From CAZOYN01 sp964584135 (lineage in GTDB: Bacteria; Patescibacteriota; Saccharimonadia; Saccharimonadales; UBA4665): DNA of 32,983 nt. A model generated the notes under the pieces. The model saw only the letters and a list, made by a program, of their open reading frames with translations. It made no database searches and had not been told where the DNA came from. The stretch covers positions 1 through 32,983 of the forward strand of contig CAZOYN010000003.1 in assembly GCA_964584135.1 (NCBI GenBank). The letters are read 5' to 3'. The translations under genes were made by a program, and so were the position numbers. Below, in pieces: positions 6,655-14,872 of the stretch. Positions within the stretch are counted from its first letter, which is position 1; every line of letters starts with the position of its first letter.

Positions 6655-6695
6655 TTAGGCCAGATATTAGCTAAATGATTGGTGACTGACGGCAC

Positions 6696-7265
6696 ATGGA
6701 ACAGCAATTGCAATTTGGCAAAGAACTAAAAGTTACCGAGGCCAGTATCCCTGGTTTTTTTGTGGTTGATTTAACGCTACATGGCGACAGCCGCGGCTGG
6801 TTTAAAGAGAATTACCAGCGCCAAAAAATGGAAGCCCTGGGCCTACCCCAGTTTGAAATTGTCCAGAACAACTTCTCCTTTAACGCTGAGCAAGGTGTGA
6901 CCCGCGGGCTGCACGCTGAGCCCTGGGAAAAGTTCATTTCCGTAGCCAACGGCCGGGTCTTTGGTGCCTGGGTCGATCTGCGCAAGGGCCCCAGCTTTGG
7001 GCAGACACTAACCATGGAAATTAACCCTGGGCTGGCAGTTTACGTGCCGCGCGGCGTGGCTAACGGCTACCAGGCGTTGGAGGCAAATGTCACCTACACC
7101 TACCTTGTGAATGCCCACTGGTCGCCAGACGCCCAATATGCCGCCGTGCATTTGTTTGACCCCGAGCTGGGCATACACTGGCCAATCGCCCAAGACCGGG
7201 CCATTATTTCAGACAAGGATATGAACAATCCACTGCTCAAAAACGTGACGCCAATGGAGTTTTAG
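6696..7265 (+). CDS. rmlC: dTDP-4-dehydrorhamnose 3,5-epimerase
   Basis: A 189-residue cupin epimerase for the third step of dTDP-L-rhamnose synthesis. Seen: DSRGWFKE near residue 31, the active-site motif RGLHAEPWEK with the catalytic base His73 (consensus RGLHxQ; here Glu75 in place of Gln, as in a known sub-branch), YVPRGVANGYQ and a C-terminal FDPELGIHWP. The length is that of the family. It starts 41 nt after a good -10 box. It is followed after 2 nt by rmlD, so rmlC, rmlD and rmlA form one operon. Confidence 0.92.
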   Translation: MEQQLQFGKELKVTEASIPGFFVVDLTLHGDSRGWFKENYQRQKMEALGLPQFEIVQNNFSFNAEQGVTRGLHAEPWEKFISVANGRVFGAWVDLRKGPSFGQTLTMEINPGLAVYVPRGVANGYQALEANVTYTYLVNAHWSPDAQYAAVHLFDPELGIHWPIAQDRAIISDKDMNNPLLKNVTPMEF

Positions 7266-7267
7266 CT

Positions 7268-8122
7268 ATGGATGAACAGTCAATCTTGATTGTTGGTGCC
7301 AATGGCCAGTTGGGCAAGGCGTTACAGGCCCGTTACCCTGGCGCACCGGCAGTTGATAGCACGCAACTCGATATCAGCGACGCCGCGGCAGTAGCCGCTT
7401 TTGATTGGAGCCATATTACAACCATCCTCAATGCAGCTGCCTATACCAATGTGGACGGTGCCGAAACGGATGAAGGCCGGGCGGCCGCCTGGCAGGCCAA
7501 TGCCGTTGGTGCGGCCAATTTAGCCGAGCTAGCTATCAAGCATAACCTAACTTTGGTACACGTCTCGACGGATTATGTATTCGATGGTTCACAAAACCCG
7601 CATCGCGAAGCTGAACCGTTTACGCCACTCAGTGTCTACGGCCAAAGCAAAGCTGCCGGCGATATCGCAGTCAGCCTGACCCCTCAGCACTATATACTGC
7701 GCACCAGTTGGGTGATTGGTGAGGGCAAAAACTTTGTCCGGACGATGCTGGAGCTGGGCCGAAAGGGTGTGAGTCCAACGGTTGTTGCCGATCAAAAAGG
7801 CAGACTTACCTTTACCAGCGAACTGGTGCGGGCCATTGACCACTTACTGGCCTCAAAGGCAGCTTTTGGGACCTATAATGTCAGTAATAGTGGCGACGTA
7901 GTCAGCTGGGCAGAGATTACCCGTGTGATTTTTCAAGAAGCGGGCTTCAATCTGGTGGTTAGTGATACCACTACCGCCGACTATTATGCCGGCAAAGAAG
8001 GGGTCGCGCCGCGGCCACTACAAAGCGCTTTTGACCTCTCGAAGATTCAAGCCACCAGTTTTGCATCGAAAGACTGGCGGGAAGAGCTCCATACGTACAT
8101 CCAGAAGGAGCTCCAGGCATGA
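7268..8122 (+). CDS. rmlD: dTDP-4-dehydrorhamnose reductase
   Basis: A 284-residue SDR enzyme for the last step of dTDP-L-rhamnose synthesis, reducing the 4-keto group with NAD(P)H. Seen: the dinucleotide loop GANGQLG (residues 10-16), NAAAYTNVDGAE, STDYVFDG (from S100), the catalytic YGQSK (Y124, K128), RTSWV, and the C-terminal APRPLQSAFDLSKI that binds the sugar in this family. The TGA stop overlaps the rmlA start in ATGA (8119-8122), which implies translational coupling. Confidence 0.93.
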   Translation: MDEQSILIVGANGQLGKALQARYPGAPAVDSTQLDISDAAAVAAFDWSHITTILNAAAYTNVDGAETDEGRAAAWQANAVGAANLAELAIKHNLTLVHVSTDYVFDGSQNPHREAEPFTPLSVYGQSKAAGDIAVSLTPQHYILRTSWVIGEGKNFVRTMLELGRKGVSPTVVADQKGRLTFTSELVRAIDHLLASKAAFGTYNVSNSGDVVSWAEITRVIFQEAGFNLVVSDTTTADYYAGKEGVAPRPLQSAFDLSKIQATSFASKDWREELHTYIQKELQA

Positions 8123-8976
8123 AAGGTATTATTTTAGCTGGCGGGTCGGGTACCCGCCTGTACCCCATCACCATGGCTATCAGCAAGCAGTTGATGCCAA
8201 TTTACGACAAGCCCATGATCTATTACCCGCTGAGTACGCTCATCAGCGCCGGTATCAGCGAAATACTGATCATATCGTCCCAGCAGGATCTGCCCCGTTT
8301 TGAACAGTTACTGGGCAGCGGCAGCCAAATCGGCTGTGATTTCACCTATCGCGTGCAGGATGAGCCGCGGGGGCTGGCCGATGCTTTCATCGTCGGCGAA
8401 GAGTTCATCGGCGATGACAAGGTAGTCATGGTACTGGGCGATAACATCTTTTATGGCACCGAAATGGGCGAAAAGCTCCGCCAATACACTGACCCAGATG
8501 GTGGTGTTATCTTTGGCTACCAAGTAGCTGACCCCGAACGATATGGCGTCGTCGAATTCGACGATAATATGAAGGTTATGTCCATAGAAGAAAAGCCCAA
8601 AGAGCCAAAATCTAACTACGCTATCCCGGGGCTGTACTTCTTCGATAATGAGGTAGTTAAAGTAGCGAAAGCCGTGAAGCCGAGTGCCCGTGGCGAGATA
8701 GAGATCACTGAACTCCACAACCATTACTTGCGCAAGGGCAAACTGAAGGTTGCTCTGCTGGACCGGGGCACCGCCTGGCTCGATACCGGGACGTTCGATA
8801 GCATGAACCAGGCCAGCCAGTTCGTGCAGGTTATAGAAGAGCGCCAGGGCATGAAGATTGGTTGCATAGAAGAAGCCGCCTATAACCAGGGGTTTATAAC
8901 CAAAGAGCAGCTCAGAAAAATAGCCAAACCGCTGGTAAAAAGCGGTTACGGCCAGTACCTTCTTGGCCTCATCTGA
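8119..8976 (+). CDS. rmlA: glucose-1-phosphate thymidylyltransferase
   Basis: A 285-residue nucleotidyltransferase that makes dTDP-glucose from dTTP and glucose-1-phosphate, first step of the rhamnose pathway. Seen: the signature LAGGSGTRLYPIT (from residue 6), KQLMPIYDKPMIYYP, the metal-binding VLGDNIFYG near 108, EEKPKEPKSNYAIPGLYFF, and RGTAWLDTGT. The length and motif order match RmlA closely. It is last of the rmlCDA operon and overlaps rmlD by 4 nt. Confidence 0.95.
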   Translation: MKGIILAGGSGTRLYPITMAISKQLMPIYDKPMIYYPLSTLISAGISEILIISSQQDLPRFEQLLGSGSQIGCDFTYRVQDEPRGLADAFIVGEEFIGDDKVVMVLGDNIFYGTEMGEKLRQYTDPDGGVIFGYQVADPERYGVVEFDDNMKVMSIEEKPKEPKSNYAIPGLYFFDNEVVKVAKAVKPSARGEIEITELHNHYLRKGKLKVALLDRGTAWLDTGTFDSMNQASQFVQVIEERQGMKIGCIEEAAYNQGFITKEQLRKIAKPLVKSGYGQYLLGLI

Positions 8977-8997
8977 CCTCTGGGCGCCTGGCGTTTG

Positions 8998-9006
8998 TGA
9001 TAGAAT
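8998..9006 (+). promoter_or_regulatory. putative promoter of the exported-protein operon
   Basis: TGA-TAGAAT is an extended -10 without a recognisable -35, 40 nt before the ATG at 9047. A second candidate, TAAAAT at 9035-9040, ends 6 nt before that ATG and would give a leaderless transcript as elsewhere in the window. I cannot choose between them. Confidence 0.4.
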
Positions 9007-9046
9007 ATTTTACAGAGCAATCTCTACAAACAGCTAAAATAAACAT

Positions 9047-9595
9047 ATGCCCTCTAAAGTTTCAAAGCGGTCACGGTTACGTTCACGCCCCCTACTTATG
9101 GGGCTGCTGGTGTGCGTTATAGCCACGCTCGTAGGTTTTGGCCTGTATCGTCATTACCACCACCCAAACACACCGGGCAGTAATACAATCACCTCCACGG
9201 CTGCCCCGGCAGCCGATAACAGCACCAGTAATGCGCGTAAGGGCAGTTCCAGCCCGAGCGCTACGCTTGATAACGGGGCCAGCAGTAAGCCGGCGACCAC
9301 TACAGCCTCGTTTAGCGCCCAGATTGTGAGCGCTAACGTATCGGGCGGCAACCTACACGTGGGCACGCTGGTCAGTGGCACAACCAGTGGTGATTGCTCG
9401 TTGACTGCTACAAAGCCAGGCCAACCAACCCTGCAACTAGGCTCCAGCTCGGTGCAACAAAATGTCAATAATTATGACTGCGGCGTTTTTAATATCCCAA
9501 CCTCTCGATTTCCGGCTGGCGGTAGCTGGCAATTACTACTAACCGTAACCCATAACGGCGCGTCCAGTACCGGCAGCGCCACAGTGAGTATCTAG
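9047..9595 (+). CDS. membrane-anchored extracellular protein
   Basis: A 182-residue protein of unknown function. It has a basic N-terminus (KVSKRSRLRSR), one hydrophobic helix at about 16-35 that should anchor it with the rest outside, a low-complexity Ser/Thr/Ala/Pro linker at about 40-88, and a compact C-terminal domain of about 90 residues that reads as beta strands. Two cysteines (GDCSL and YDCGV) are placed to form a disulfide, and the pattern resembles an Ig-like fold (inference). It is first of three exported-protein genes; the next begins 1 nt after its stop, so they are probably cotranscribed. Confidence 0.75.
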   Translation: MPSKVSKRSRLRSRPLLMGLLVCVIATLVGFGLYRHYHHPNTPGSNTITSTAAPAADNSTSNARKGSSSPSATLDNGASSKPATTTASFSAQIVSANVSGGNLHVGTLVSGTTSGDCSLTATKPGQPTLQLGSSSVQQNVNNYDCGVFNIPTSRFPAGGSWQLLLTVTHNGASSTGSATVSI

Positions 9596-9596
9596 C

Positions 9597-11495
9597 ATGG
9601 TGTTTGCCAAGGTTTTCGGCCCTAAAAAAGTCCAAGCCTATAGCTTGCTGTTGGTTATGGTGCTCTCTGGCATCGTAATGGTATCCCCTGCCAAGGTAGC
9701 CGCCGGCAGTGGCTTTACGGCCGGCCGCATCATTGATAACTCAGTCTTTACAGATACCTCCACCTTATCAGCTGCGGCTATCCAGACTTTTCTCAACGGC
9801 CAGGTGCCTAACTGCGACACCAATGGTGCCAAGTCTATCTCGTATTATTACAACAACGGAACCGGTGAAACACACTCACGCCCATTTAACGGAGGCAGCT
9901 CCACCACCAGCAGCCGGGCCGTGTACGGTCAGCGGGTGGCCAACTGGTTTAACGCCCACCCGTCACCGGGCTGGATTACTAATGAGAGTGTCGCCCCGTA
10001 CGTCTGTGTACAGAACTACATAGAAAACCCCTCAACTGGCCAAAACAACTTGCAAAACCCCGGCGCGTCAATCGCCGGCGGCCAGAGCGCCGCCCAAATT
10101 ATCTACAATGCCGCCCAGCAGTATCAAATTAATCCCGAGGTGCTACTGGTTACCCTGCAAAAAGAGCAGGCCCTGGTAACCGACGACTGGCCGTGGACTT
10201 ATGAATATGCCGAGGCCATGGGCTTTAACTGCCCGGACAACGGCGGCTGCAGTGGCTTTAGCGGCTTTTACCAACAAGTCAATGCCGCTGCCAAGCAGTA
10301 CCGGAACTACTTGAACAACCCGAATAATTTTAACTACGTCGTTGGCAACAACACTATCCTCTATTCACCGGCTGGCGGTTGTGGTTCTTCGGTGGTTAAC
10401 ATCCAGACTCTGGCTACGGCCGCGCTGTACGACTACACGCCGTACCAACCGGACCAAACGGTTCTGAACAACACGAACCCGCCTGGCTCCAGTATTGGCC
10501 CTGGCACTGCTTCTGGTGATACGTGCGCCGCCTATGGCAACCGGAATTTCTGGTGGTACTTTAACAGCTGGTTTGGTGCTTCAATTGCCTCAGGCTTACC
10601 TGGTTGCGCGGCTGCCACTAACACCACGCTGGCCTGCATCTGGAATATGTCAAACCCAACTAATTTCGACCAGTACCTGACCAGCTCGATCAACACCCGC
10701 GACGAACTGTTCACGACCCAAAATTACCAGTACCTGGGCATTGGTTTTTATGGCAATGTCGTTATAGAGCCGGGCAACCTGCCGGTCTATCGGGCATCCA
10801 CTACCGGTGGCGGCAGCTTTTTGACAACCGATAAGACTGAATATAACTCCCTGGTTGCCGGTGGCTGGACCGGTAATGGCGTTGACTTTTACGCCGATCC
10901 CCCAACCGCCGGCAATGCCGGCTTCCCTGTTTACCGCCTGTATAACCGTAACACCGGCCAGCATTACTGGACAGCCGACTGGCAACAACACCAGACACTA
11001 ATGAGCAATGGCTGGACTGATGAGGGCATCCCATTCATGGCAATCGATACGGTCCGTCAGGAAACACCACCGCCGGCCGGTAAGCTGCTGGTCTATCGCT
11101 TCTATATTCCCCAAACCTATGAGCACTTCTGGACGACCGACCTGAGCGAGCGGGACGGCATGATTGGCGCCGGCTATCAATATGAAGGCGTAGCTTGGTA
11201 TAGCTCTGCCAACACGGCTAATGCGCCGGTGTACCGCCTCTACGCGCCGTCTATTAACCAGCACCTGTACACGACCGACCTGAGCGAAAAGAATAACTTG
11301 GTAGCCTCCGGCGGCTGGAATTATGAGGGCATCAGCCAATACGTCAGTACCACCGCCAACTCACAGCCAGTGTACCGGCTATACGCGCCCTCGCTGGGCG
11401 TCCACTTTCTAACTGCTGACGCTAATGAGCGTAACCAATTACTAGCCAGTGGCAACTGGAATAACGAGGGTGTGGCTTGGTATCAGCCACAGTAG
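9597..11495 (+). CDS. secreted transglycosylase-like protein with DUF5648-type repeats
   Basis: A 632-residue exported protein. The signal peptide ends near residue 36 (KVAA-GS). Residues about 37-330 form a lysozyme/transglycosylase-like module: AAQQYQINPEVLLVTLQKEQALVTDDWP carries the glutamate expected for catalysis, and paired cysteines and YGNRNFWWYFNSWFG follow. I recall the same module in secreted actinobacterial proteins of unclear function. The C-terminal part, about 380-632, holds five repeats of about 45 residues with the pattern PVYRLY...HFxTTDxxERxxLxxxGWxxEGVAWY, which I recognise as DUF5648-type, plus a degenerate half-repeat before them. Such repeats are thought to bind cell surfaces or carbohydrate. 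A role in remodelling or attaching to a host envelope is inference. Confidence 0.8.
   Translation: MVFAKVFGPKKVQAYSLLLVMVLSGIVMVSPAKVAAGSGFTAGRIIDNSVFTDTSTLSAAAIQTFLNGQVPNCDTNGAKSISYYYNNGTGETHSRPFNGGSSTTSSRAVYGQRVANWFNAHPSPGWITNESVAPYVCVQNYIENPSTGQNNLQNPGASIAGGQSAAQIIYNAAQQYQINPEVLLVTLQKEQALVTDDWPWTYEYAEAMGFNCPDNGGCSGFSGFYQQVNAAAKQYRNYLNNPNNFNYVVGNNTILYSPAGGCGSSVVNIQTLATAALYDYTPYQPDQTVLNNTNPPGSSIGPGTASGDTCAAYGNRNFWWYFNSWFGASIASGLPGCAAATNTTLACIWNMSNPTNFDQYLTSSINTRDELFTTQNYQYLGIGFYGNVVIEPGNLPVYRASTTGGGSFLTTDKTEYNSLVAGGWTGNGVDFYADPPTAGNAGFPVYRLYNRNTGQHYWTADWQQHQTLMSNGWTDEGIPFMAIDTVRQETPPPAGKLLVYRFYIPQTYEHFWTTDLSERDGMIGAGYQYEGVAWYSSANTANAPVYRLYAPSINQHLYTTDLSEKNNLVASGGWNYEGISQYVSTTANSQPVYRLYAPSLGVHFLTADANERNQLLASGNWNNEGVAWYQPQ
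10774..11490 (+). repeat. five tandem DUF5648-type coding repeats
   Basis: In-frame repeats inside the gene at 9597-11495. They start at about PVYRAS, PVYRLYNRN, LVYRFYIP, PVYRLYAPSIN and PVYRLYAPSLG, with a spacing of roughly 130-150 bp. The last two are most alike, including a near-identical TACGCGCC stretch, which suggests recent duplication. The first is the most diverged. Confidence 0.75.
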
Positions 11496-11509
11496 ATCGG
11501 GGGTACGCC

Positions 11510-12796
11510 ATGAAGTATAAATTGATTTTAGCCAGCATTGTTTTTGGATGTCTTGGCCTATTTGTTTTTAAGGCTATGGCTTCGGCTGATGTAACGGTGT
11601 TGTCGCCCTACAGTTGGGACCCTGGCTTATTTGCCACAACTGCCCGCTACTACGACTCGGCCCATGCGTGGGGGCAGCGGCAAACCGGTGGCGCCTGGGG
11701 CACTGGACCAGTTAACTATCAGTCGGGTGCTACAACCACGAATCGGGGTTCATCATCCGGAACGCTCAGTGTCGTCCTGAACGGCACCTACTGTCCGGGT
11801 GGCGCCTGCAGCTATGGTACGGGCACTGGCTATAAGGGACTTGTCCAGTTTTGGAATGACCCGAATAATTACATTGCCTTTGGCCTGATACATGATCCGG
11901 GCGTATCACCATCGGGCATGACCATTATGATTGAGGGGGCAGCTAACGGTCGCCCGGTTGGTGGCTATTGGCCGGGTGGCGCTATTACTGGCACCTCCCA
12001 CCTGTTTACCTTTACCTGGACAGCTGGCGGCATTAGCGTCAATATTGATAATAATGTCACGCTGGGGCCCTACCCAGTCACCGAAAACAACCCCTCAATC
12101 TCATTCCTGGCGGCCGCCCGACAGACCGGCGACATAGACGACACGACCTTTACCAATATTTCGTTCCTCTCCGGCTCCATCACCCCTGCACCGGTGACCA
12201 TACCGTCAGGCACGCCCTATTTCACCTACAGTAATACCGTGAGAGAAAACGGTTCCGGCACTGGTTATTCAGCCTACATAAACACTCACGACGCCAGTAA
12301 TAATGCCCTGTCAGTCGGCGTCCAGACAGACTCCGGCTCACCCGAATCGCAAGGTCGGCCATATTACATCTGGGAATTGGTCCAGAACGGCCAGTTTACC
12401 TTCAATTATTTAGCGCCAGCCGATAATAACAGCCATCTACTCAGCCTTAAGTGGTGGCCGAACGACGGCACGGCTGTCTTTTACGTGGACAATACGGCCA
12501 TAGCCGATATATCGGCTAACTTTGTGCCGAAACTTCTCTTCCAGATTGAAGGCAATGCCCGACTGAACGGCGACTCTGTCAATGATACCTTTACCAATGC
12601 CCAGATTTCGGTGCCGCTGAGCGGATCTTGGAACACCTCGTCGTTTAATTCCTTTGGTCTCACCGCTACCAATACCAATGGCCAGCCGCAAAATGGAGCT
12701 AACTTTACCGTGACTGGCACGGTATCGGGCCTACCCCCCGGCGGTAACTGGGATAACCACCTGGTAGCCGGCATCGGCATGATCGCCCAAAACTAA
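11510..12796 (+). CDS. secreted beta-rich protein
   Basis: A 428-residue exported protein of unknown function. A clear signal peptide ends with MASA-DVT (cleavage after about residue 26). Two related beta-rich domains follow, each with tryptophan, glycine and asparagine-rich strands: domain 1 about 30-220 (FWNDPNNYIAFGLIHDPG, HLFTFTWTAGG) and domain 2 about 235-390 (YYIWELVQNGQFTFNYL, HLLSLKWWPNDG). The repeated F-x-W/W-x-N layout resembles laminin-G or concanavalin-like folds (inference). The ATG at 11510 is chosen over the upstream in-frame start because it begins the signal peptide and follows a G-rich ribosome site at about 11499-11503. It is third in the exported-protein run. Confidence 0.75.
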   Translation: MKYKLILASIVFGCLGLFVFKAMASADVTVLSPYSWDPGLFATTARYYDSAHAWGQRQTGGAWGTGPVNYQSGATTTNRGSSSGTLSVVLNGTYCPGGACSYGTGTGYKGLVQFWNDPNNYIAFGLIHDPGVSPSGMTIMIEGAANGRPVGGYWPGGAITGTSHLFTFTWTAGGISVNIDNNVTLGPYPVTENNPSISFLAAARQTGDIDDTTFTNISFLSGSITPAPVTIPSGTPYFTYSNTVRENGSGTGYSAYINTHDASNNALSVGVQTDSGSPESQGRPYYIWELVQNGQFTFNYLAPADNNSHLLSLKWWPNDGTAVFYVDNTAIADISANFVPKLLFQIEGNARLNGDSVNDTFTNAQISVPLSGSWNTSSFNSFGLTATNTNGQPQNGANFTVTGTVSGLPPGGNWDNHLVAGIGMIAQN

Positions 12797-12826
12797 CCCA
12801 CTTAATAGCCATAAGAGCCCTGGGCT

Positions 12827-12835
12827 TGATATAAT
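12827..12835 (+). promoter_or_regulatory. promoter of the gtrA-like gene
   Basis: TGA-TATAAT is a perfect extended -10 whose hexamer ends 8 nt before the ATG at 12844, so the transcript should be leaderless. The -35 region instead carries the palindrome AGCCCTGGGCT (12816-12826), a possible operator. Confidence 0.6.
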
Positions 12836-12843
12836 TCATTATA

Positions 12844-13263
12844 ATGATTCTGTTTTTGAAAGGGGTTTTAGTACATAGAACCCAGAATTCCTATGTTCAG
12901 TTTTTTAGATATGGAATGGTGTCGGTAATTGCCCTAATAGTAGACTTTGGGGGATTAGTTCTCCTGAAAGAATATGCGCTCATTAACTATCTTATGGCTG
13001 CTAGTATTTCATTTATTGCTGGATTATTAGTTAATTATTTTTTAAGTATTTATTGGGTATTTCATAGCTCAAAACTTGAAACTAGAAAGGACGAGTTTAT
13101 ACTTTTTGTAGTTATCGGTTTTATAGGTCTTGGTATGACGGATATTATATTATGGGTTTTGACCAGTAGGTTGGGGGTGTTTTATATATGGTCGAAGGCA
13201 ATTGCAACAGTTATAGTTTATTTTTGGAACTTTGGTGCACGTAAAAAATTTTTATTTCACTAG
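12844..13263 (+). CDS. GtrA-like membrane protein
   Basis: A 139-residue protein with four predicted membrane helices (about 20-40, 46-66, 82-102, 109-130) and the GtrA features FFRYGMVSVIALIVDFG near the N-terminus and NYFLSIYWVF mid-protein. GtrA-family proteins are thought to move polyprenyl-linked sugars across the membrane for surface glycan decoration. It starts the AT-rich glycan cluster. The next gene follows after 7 nt. Codon use is clearly AT-richer than in the exported-protein operon just upstream. Confidence 0.85.
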   Translation: MILFLKGVLVHRTQNSYVQFFRYGMVSVIALIVDFGGLVLLKEYALINYLMAASISFIAGLLVNYFLSIYWVFHSSKLETRKDEFILFVVIGFIGLGMTDIILWVLTSRLGVFYIWSKAIATVIVYFWNFGARKKFLFH

Positions 13264-13270
13264 GGGGTAT

Positions 13271-14863
13271 ATGACTAAAAAACAGAAAGTAGCAATTATT
13301 GTTGGGGCAGGCCCGGCAGGATTAACCGCAGCCTATGAGTTGTTGCACAATACCAACATCAAACCAATTGTTTTTGAAGCATCGGATGACATTGGCGGTA
13401 TTTCAAAAACGGTTAAGTACAAAGGTAATCGCATTGATATTGGCGGCCACCGTTTTTTCAGCAAGTCCGATACTGTTATGGAATGGTGGCACAATATTCT
13501 CCCTATAGAGAAGACCAAGGCAACAACAACCTTTACTCTTAAGTATCAAGGAAAGTCCAGAGAATTAGCCGGCGGTGATGGGGCTGACCCCTCAAAAACA
13601 GATGACGTAATGTTGGTTAGAAGCCGTTTGAGCCGTATATTTTACGGAGGCAGGTTTTACAATTACCCAGTTACGCTGGAAGCCTCAACGATTAAGAATC
13701 TGGGGCCTCTTAGAATGGTGAAAATGGGCGCTAGTTATGCCAAAGCGCGGATTAGGCCACTACCCGAAAAATCTCTGGAAGAGTTTTATGTTAATAGGTT
13801 TGGTAGAGAGCTTTTCAATACTTTTTTCAGGGACTATACAGAAAAGGTGTGGGGCGTACCCTGCTCTGAGATTGCGCCAGATTGGGGAGCTCAACGCGTC
13901 AAGGGCTTATCTGTCAGTAAGGCTATTGGCCACGCCGTTAAAAAACAACTCTCCAAAAAGCCCAGTAAAGACATATCTCAAAAAGACACAGAGACTAGTT
14001 TGATTGAATATTTCCTTTATCCAAAATTAGGACCGGGGCATATGTGGGAAACAGTTGCTAAAATTGTCCAGGATAAAGGAGGTGAGGTAGTTAAAAATCA
14101 TGTCGTTACTAAAGTTCATGCCAATAAGGGTAAAATTGCCGCTGTAGATGTGTTGGATACTAAGACCGGCCAGCCAAAGCGCGTCAAGGGTGAATACTTC
14201 TTTTCGACTATGCCGGTCAAAGAGCTGATTGCTGCTTTTGAGGGCGTTAAACCATCTAAGAGCGTTCGCGAAGTTGCCGAAGGATTACCATATAGGGATT
14301 TCATAACTGTCGGTCTACTTATGAAGAACTTAAAAATACACAATGAAACTCAGCACAAAACCAAGAACAATGTAGTGCCAGACAATTGGATTTATATTCA
14401 AGAACCTGGCGTAAAAGTAGGCCGACTTCAGATCTTTAATAATTGGAGCCCGTATTTGGTTAAAGACTGGGCTAGAGTATGGATTGGGATGGAGTATTTT
14501 GTTAATGAAGGTGACTATTTGTGGAATATGAGCGATAAAGAAATGGCGGCATTTGGAATTGATGAACTAGCCAGCATTAATATTATTGACAAGGCGGATG
14601 TTATAGACAGCACAGTTATACGCGTTAAAAAAACATATCCCGCCTACTTTGGTACGTATGGTCGTTTTGATGAAATCCGTAAATTTACTGATAAATTCGA
14701 AAACCTATTTTTGCTTGGTCGTAATGGTCAGCACAAGTATAACAATCAGGACCATTCCATGTTAACGGCTATTGAAGCCGTTAACAATGTGCGGTCTGGC
14801 CGCAAAGACAATGACAATGTCTGGAATATAAACGTCGAAAAAGAGTACCACGAACAGAAGTAA
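13271..14863 (+). CDS. FAD-dependent oxidoreductase, UDP-galactopyranose-mutase-like
   Basis: A 530-residue flavoprotein. Seen: the FAD-binding VGAGPAGLTAAYEL (G12, G14, G17), EASDDIGGISKTV, GGHRFFSKSD, and a C-terminal FLLGRNGQHKYNNQDHSM. The order matches a group annotated as NAD(P)/FAD-dependent oxidoreductases near UDP-galactopyranose mutase and protoporphyrinogen oxidase, common in polysaccharide clusters. The ATG at 13271 is preferred, with AGGGGG at 13263-13268 overlapping the end of the previous gene. An upstream in-frame start would run into that gene. It may make a furanose sugar precursor, but mutase activity is not proven from sequence. It ends 9 bp before the convergent gene, with no terminator. 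Confidence 0.8.
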   Translation: MTKKQKVAIIVGAGPAGLTAAYELLHNTNIKPIVFEASDDIGGISKTVKYKGNRIDIGGHRFFSKSDTVMEWWHNILPIEKTKATTTFTLKYQGKSRELAGGDGADPSKTDDVMLVRSRLSRIFYGGRFYNYPVTLEASTIKNLGPLRMVKMGASYAKARIRPLPEKSLEEFYVNRFGRELFNTFFRDYTEKVWGVPCSEIAPDWGAQRVKGLSVSKAIGHAVKKQLSKKPSKDISQKDTETSLIEYFLYPKLGPGHMWETVAKIVQDKGGEVVKNHVVTKVHANKGKIAAVDVLDTKTGQPKRVKGEYFFSTMPVKELIAAFEGVKPSKSVREVAEGLPYRDFITVGLLMKNLKIHNETQHKTKNNVVPDNWIYIQEPGVKVGRLQIFNNWSPYLVKDWARVWIGMEYFVNEGDYLWNMSDKEMAAFGIDELASINIIDKADVIDSTVIRVKKTYPAYFGTYGRFDEIRKFTDKFENLFLLGRNGQHKYNNQDHSMLTAIEAVNNVRSGRKDNDNVWNINVEKEYHEQK

Positions 14864-14872
14864 AAGTGCGGA

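Noticed and set aside
5713..6683. Similar stretches GCTAAAATAATGG (left) and GCTAAATGATTGG (right) as insertion-site repeats of the Nudix cassette.
   Set aside because: Only GCTAAA is shared exactly, and the left copy is mostly the -10 box, so chance is enough.
8927..8968. Two short hairpins at the end of rmlA (AACCGC/GCGGTT and GGCCA/TGGCC) as a terminator.
   Set aside because: Both lie within the coding sequence and no T-run follows.
11020..11075. A CTGATGA followed by GAAA in the exported-protein gene, as in a hammerhead core.
   Set aside because: The bases next to the two motifs cannot form stem II, and the stretch is ordinary repeat-coding sequence.
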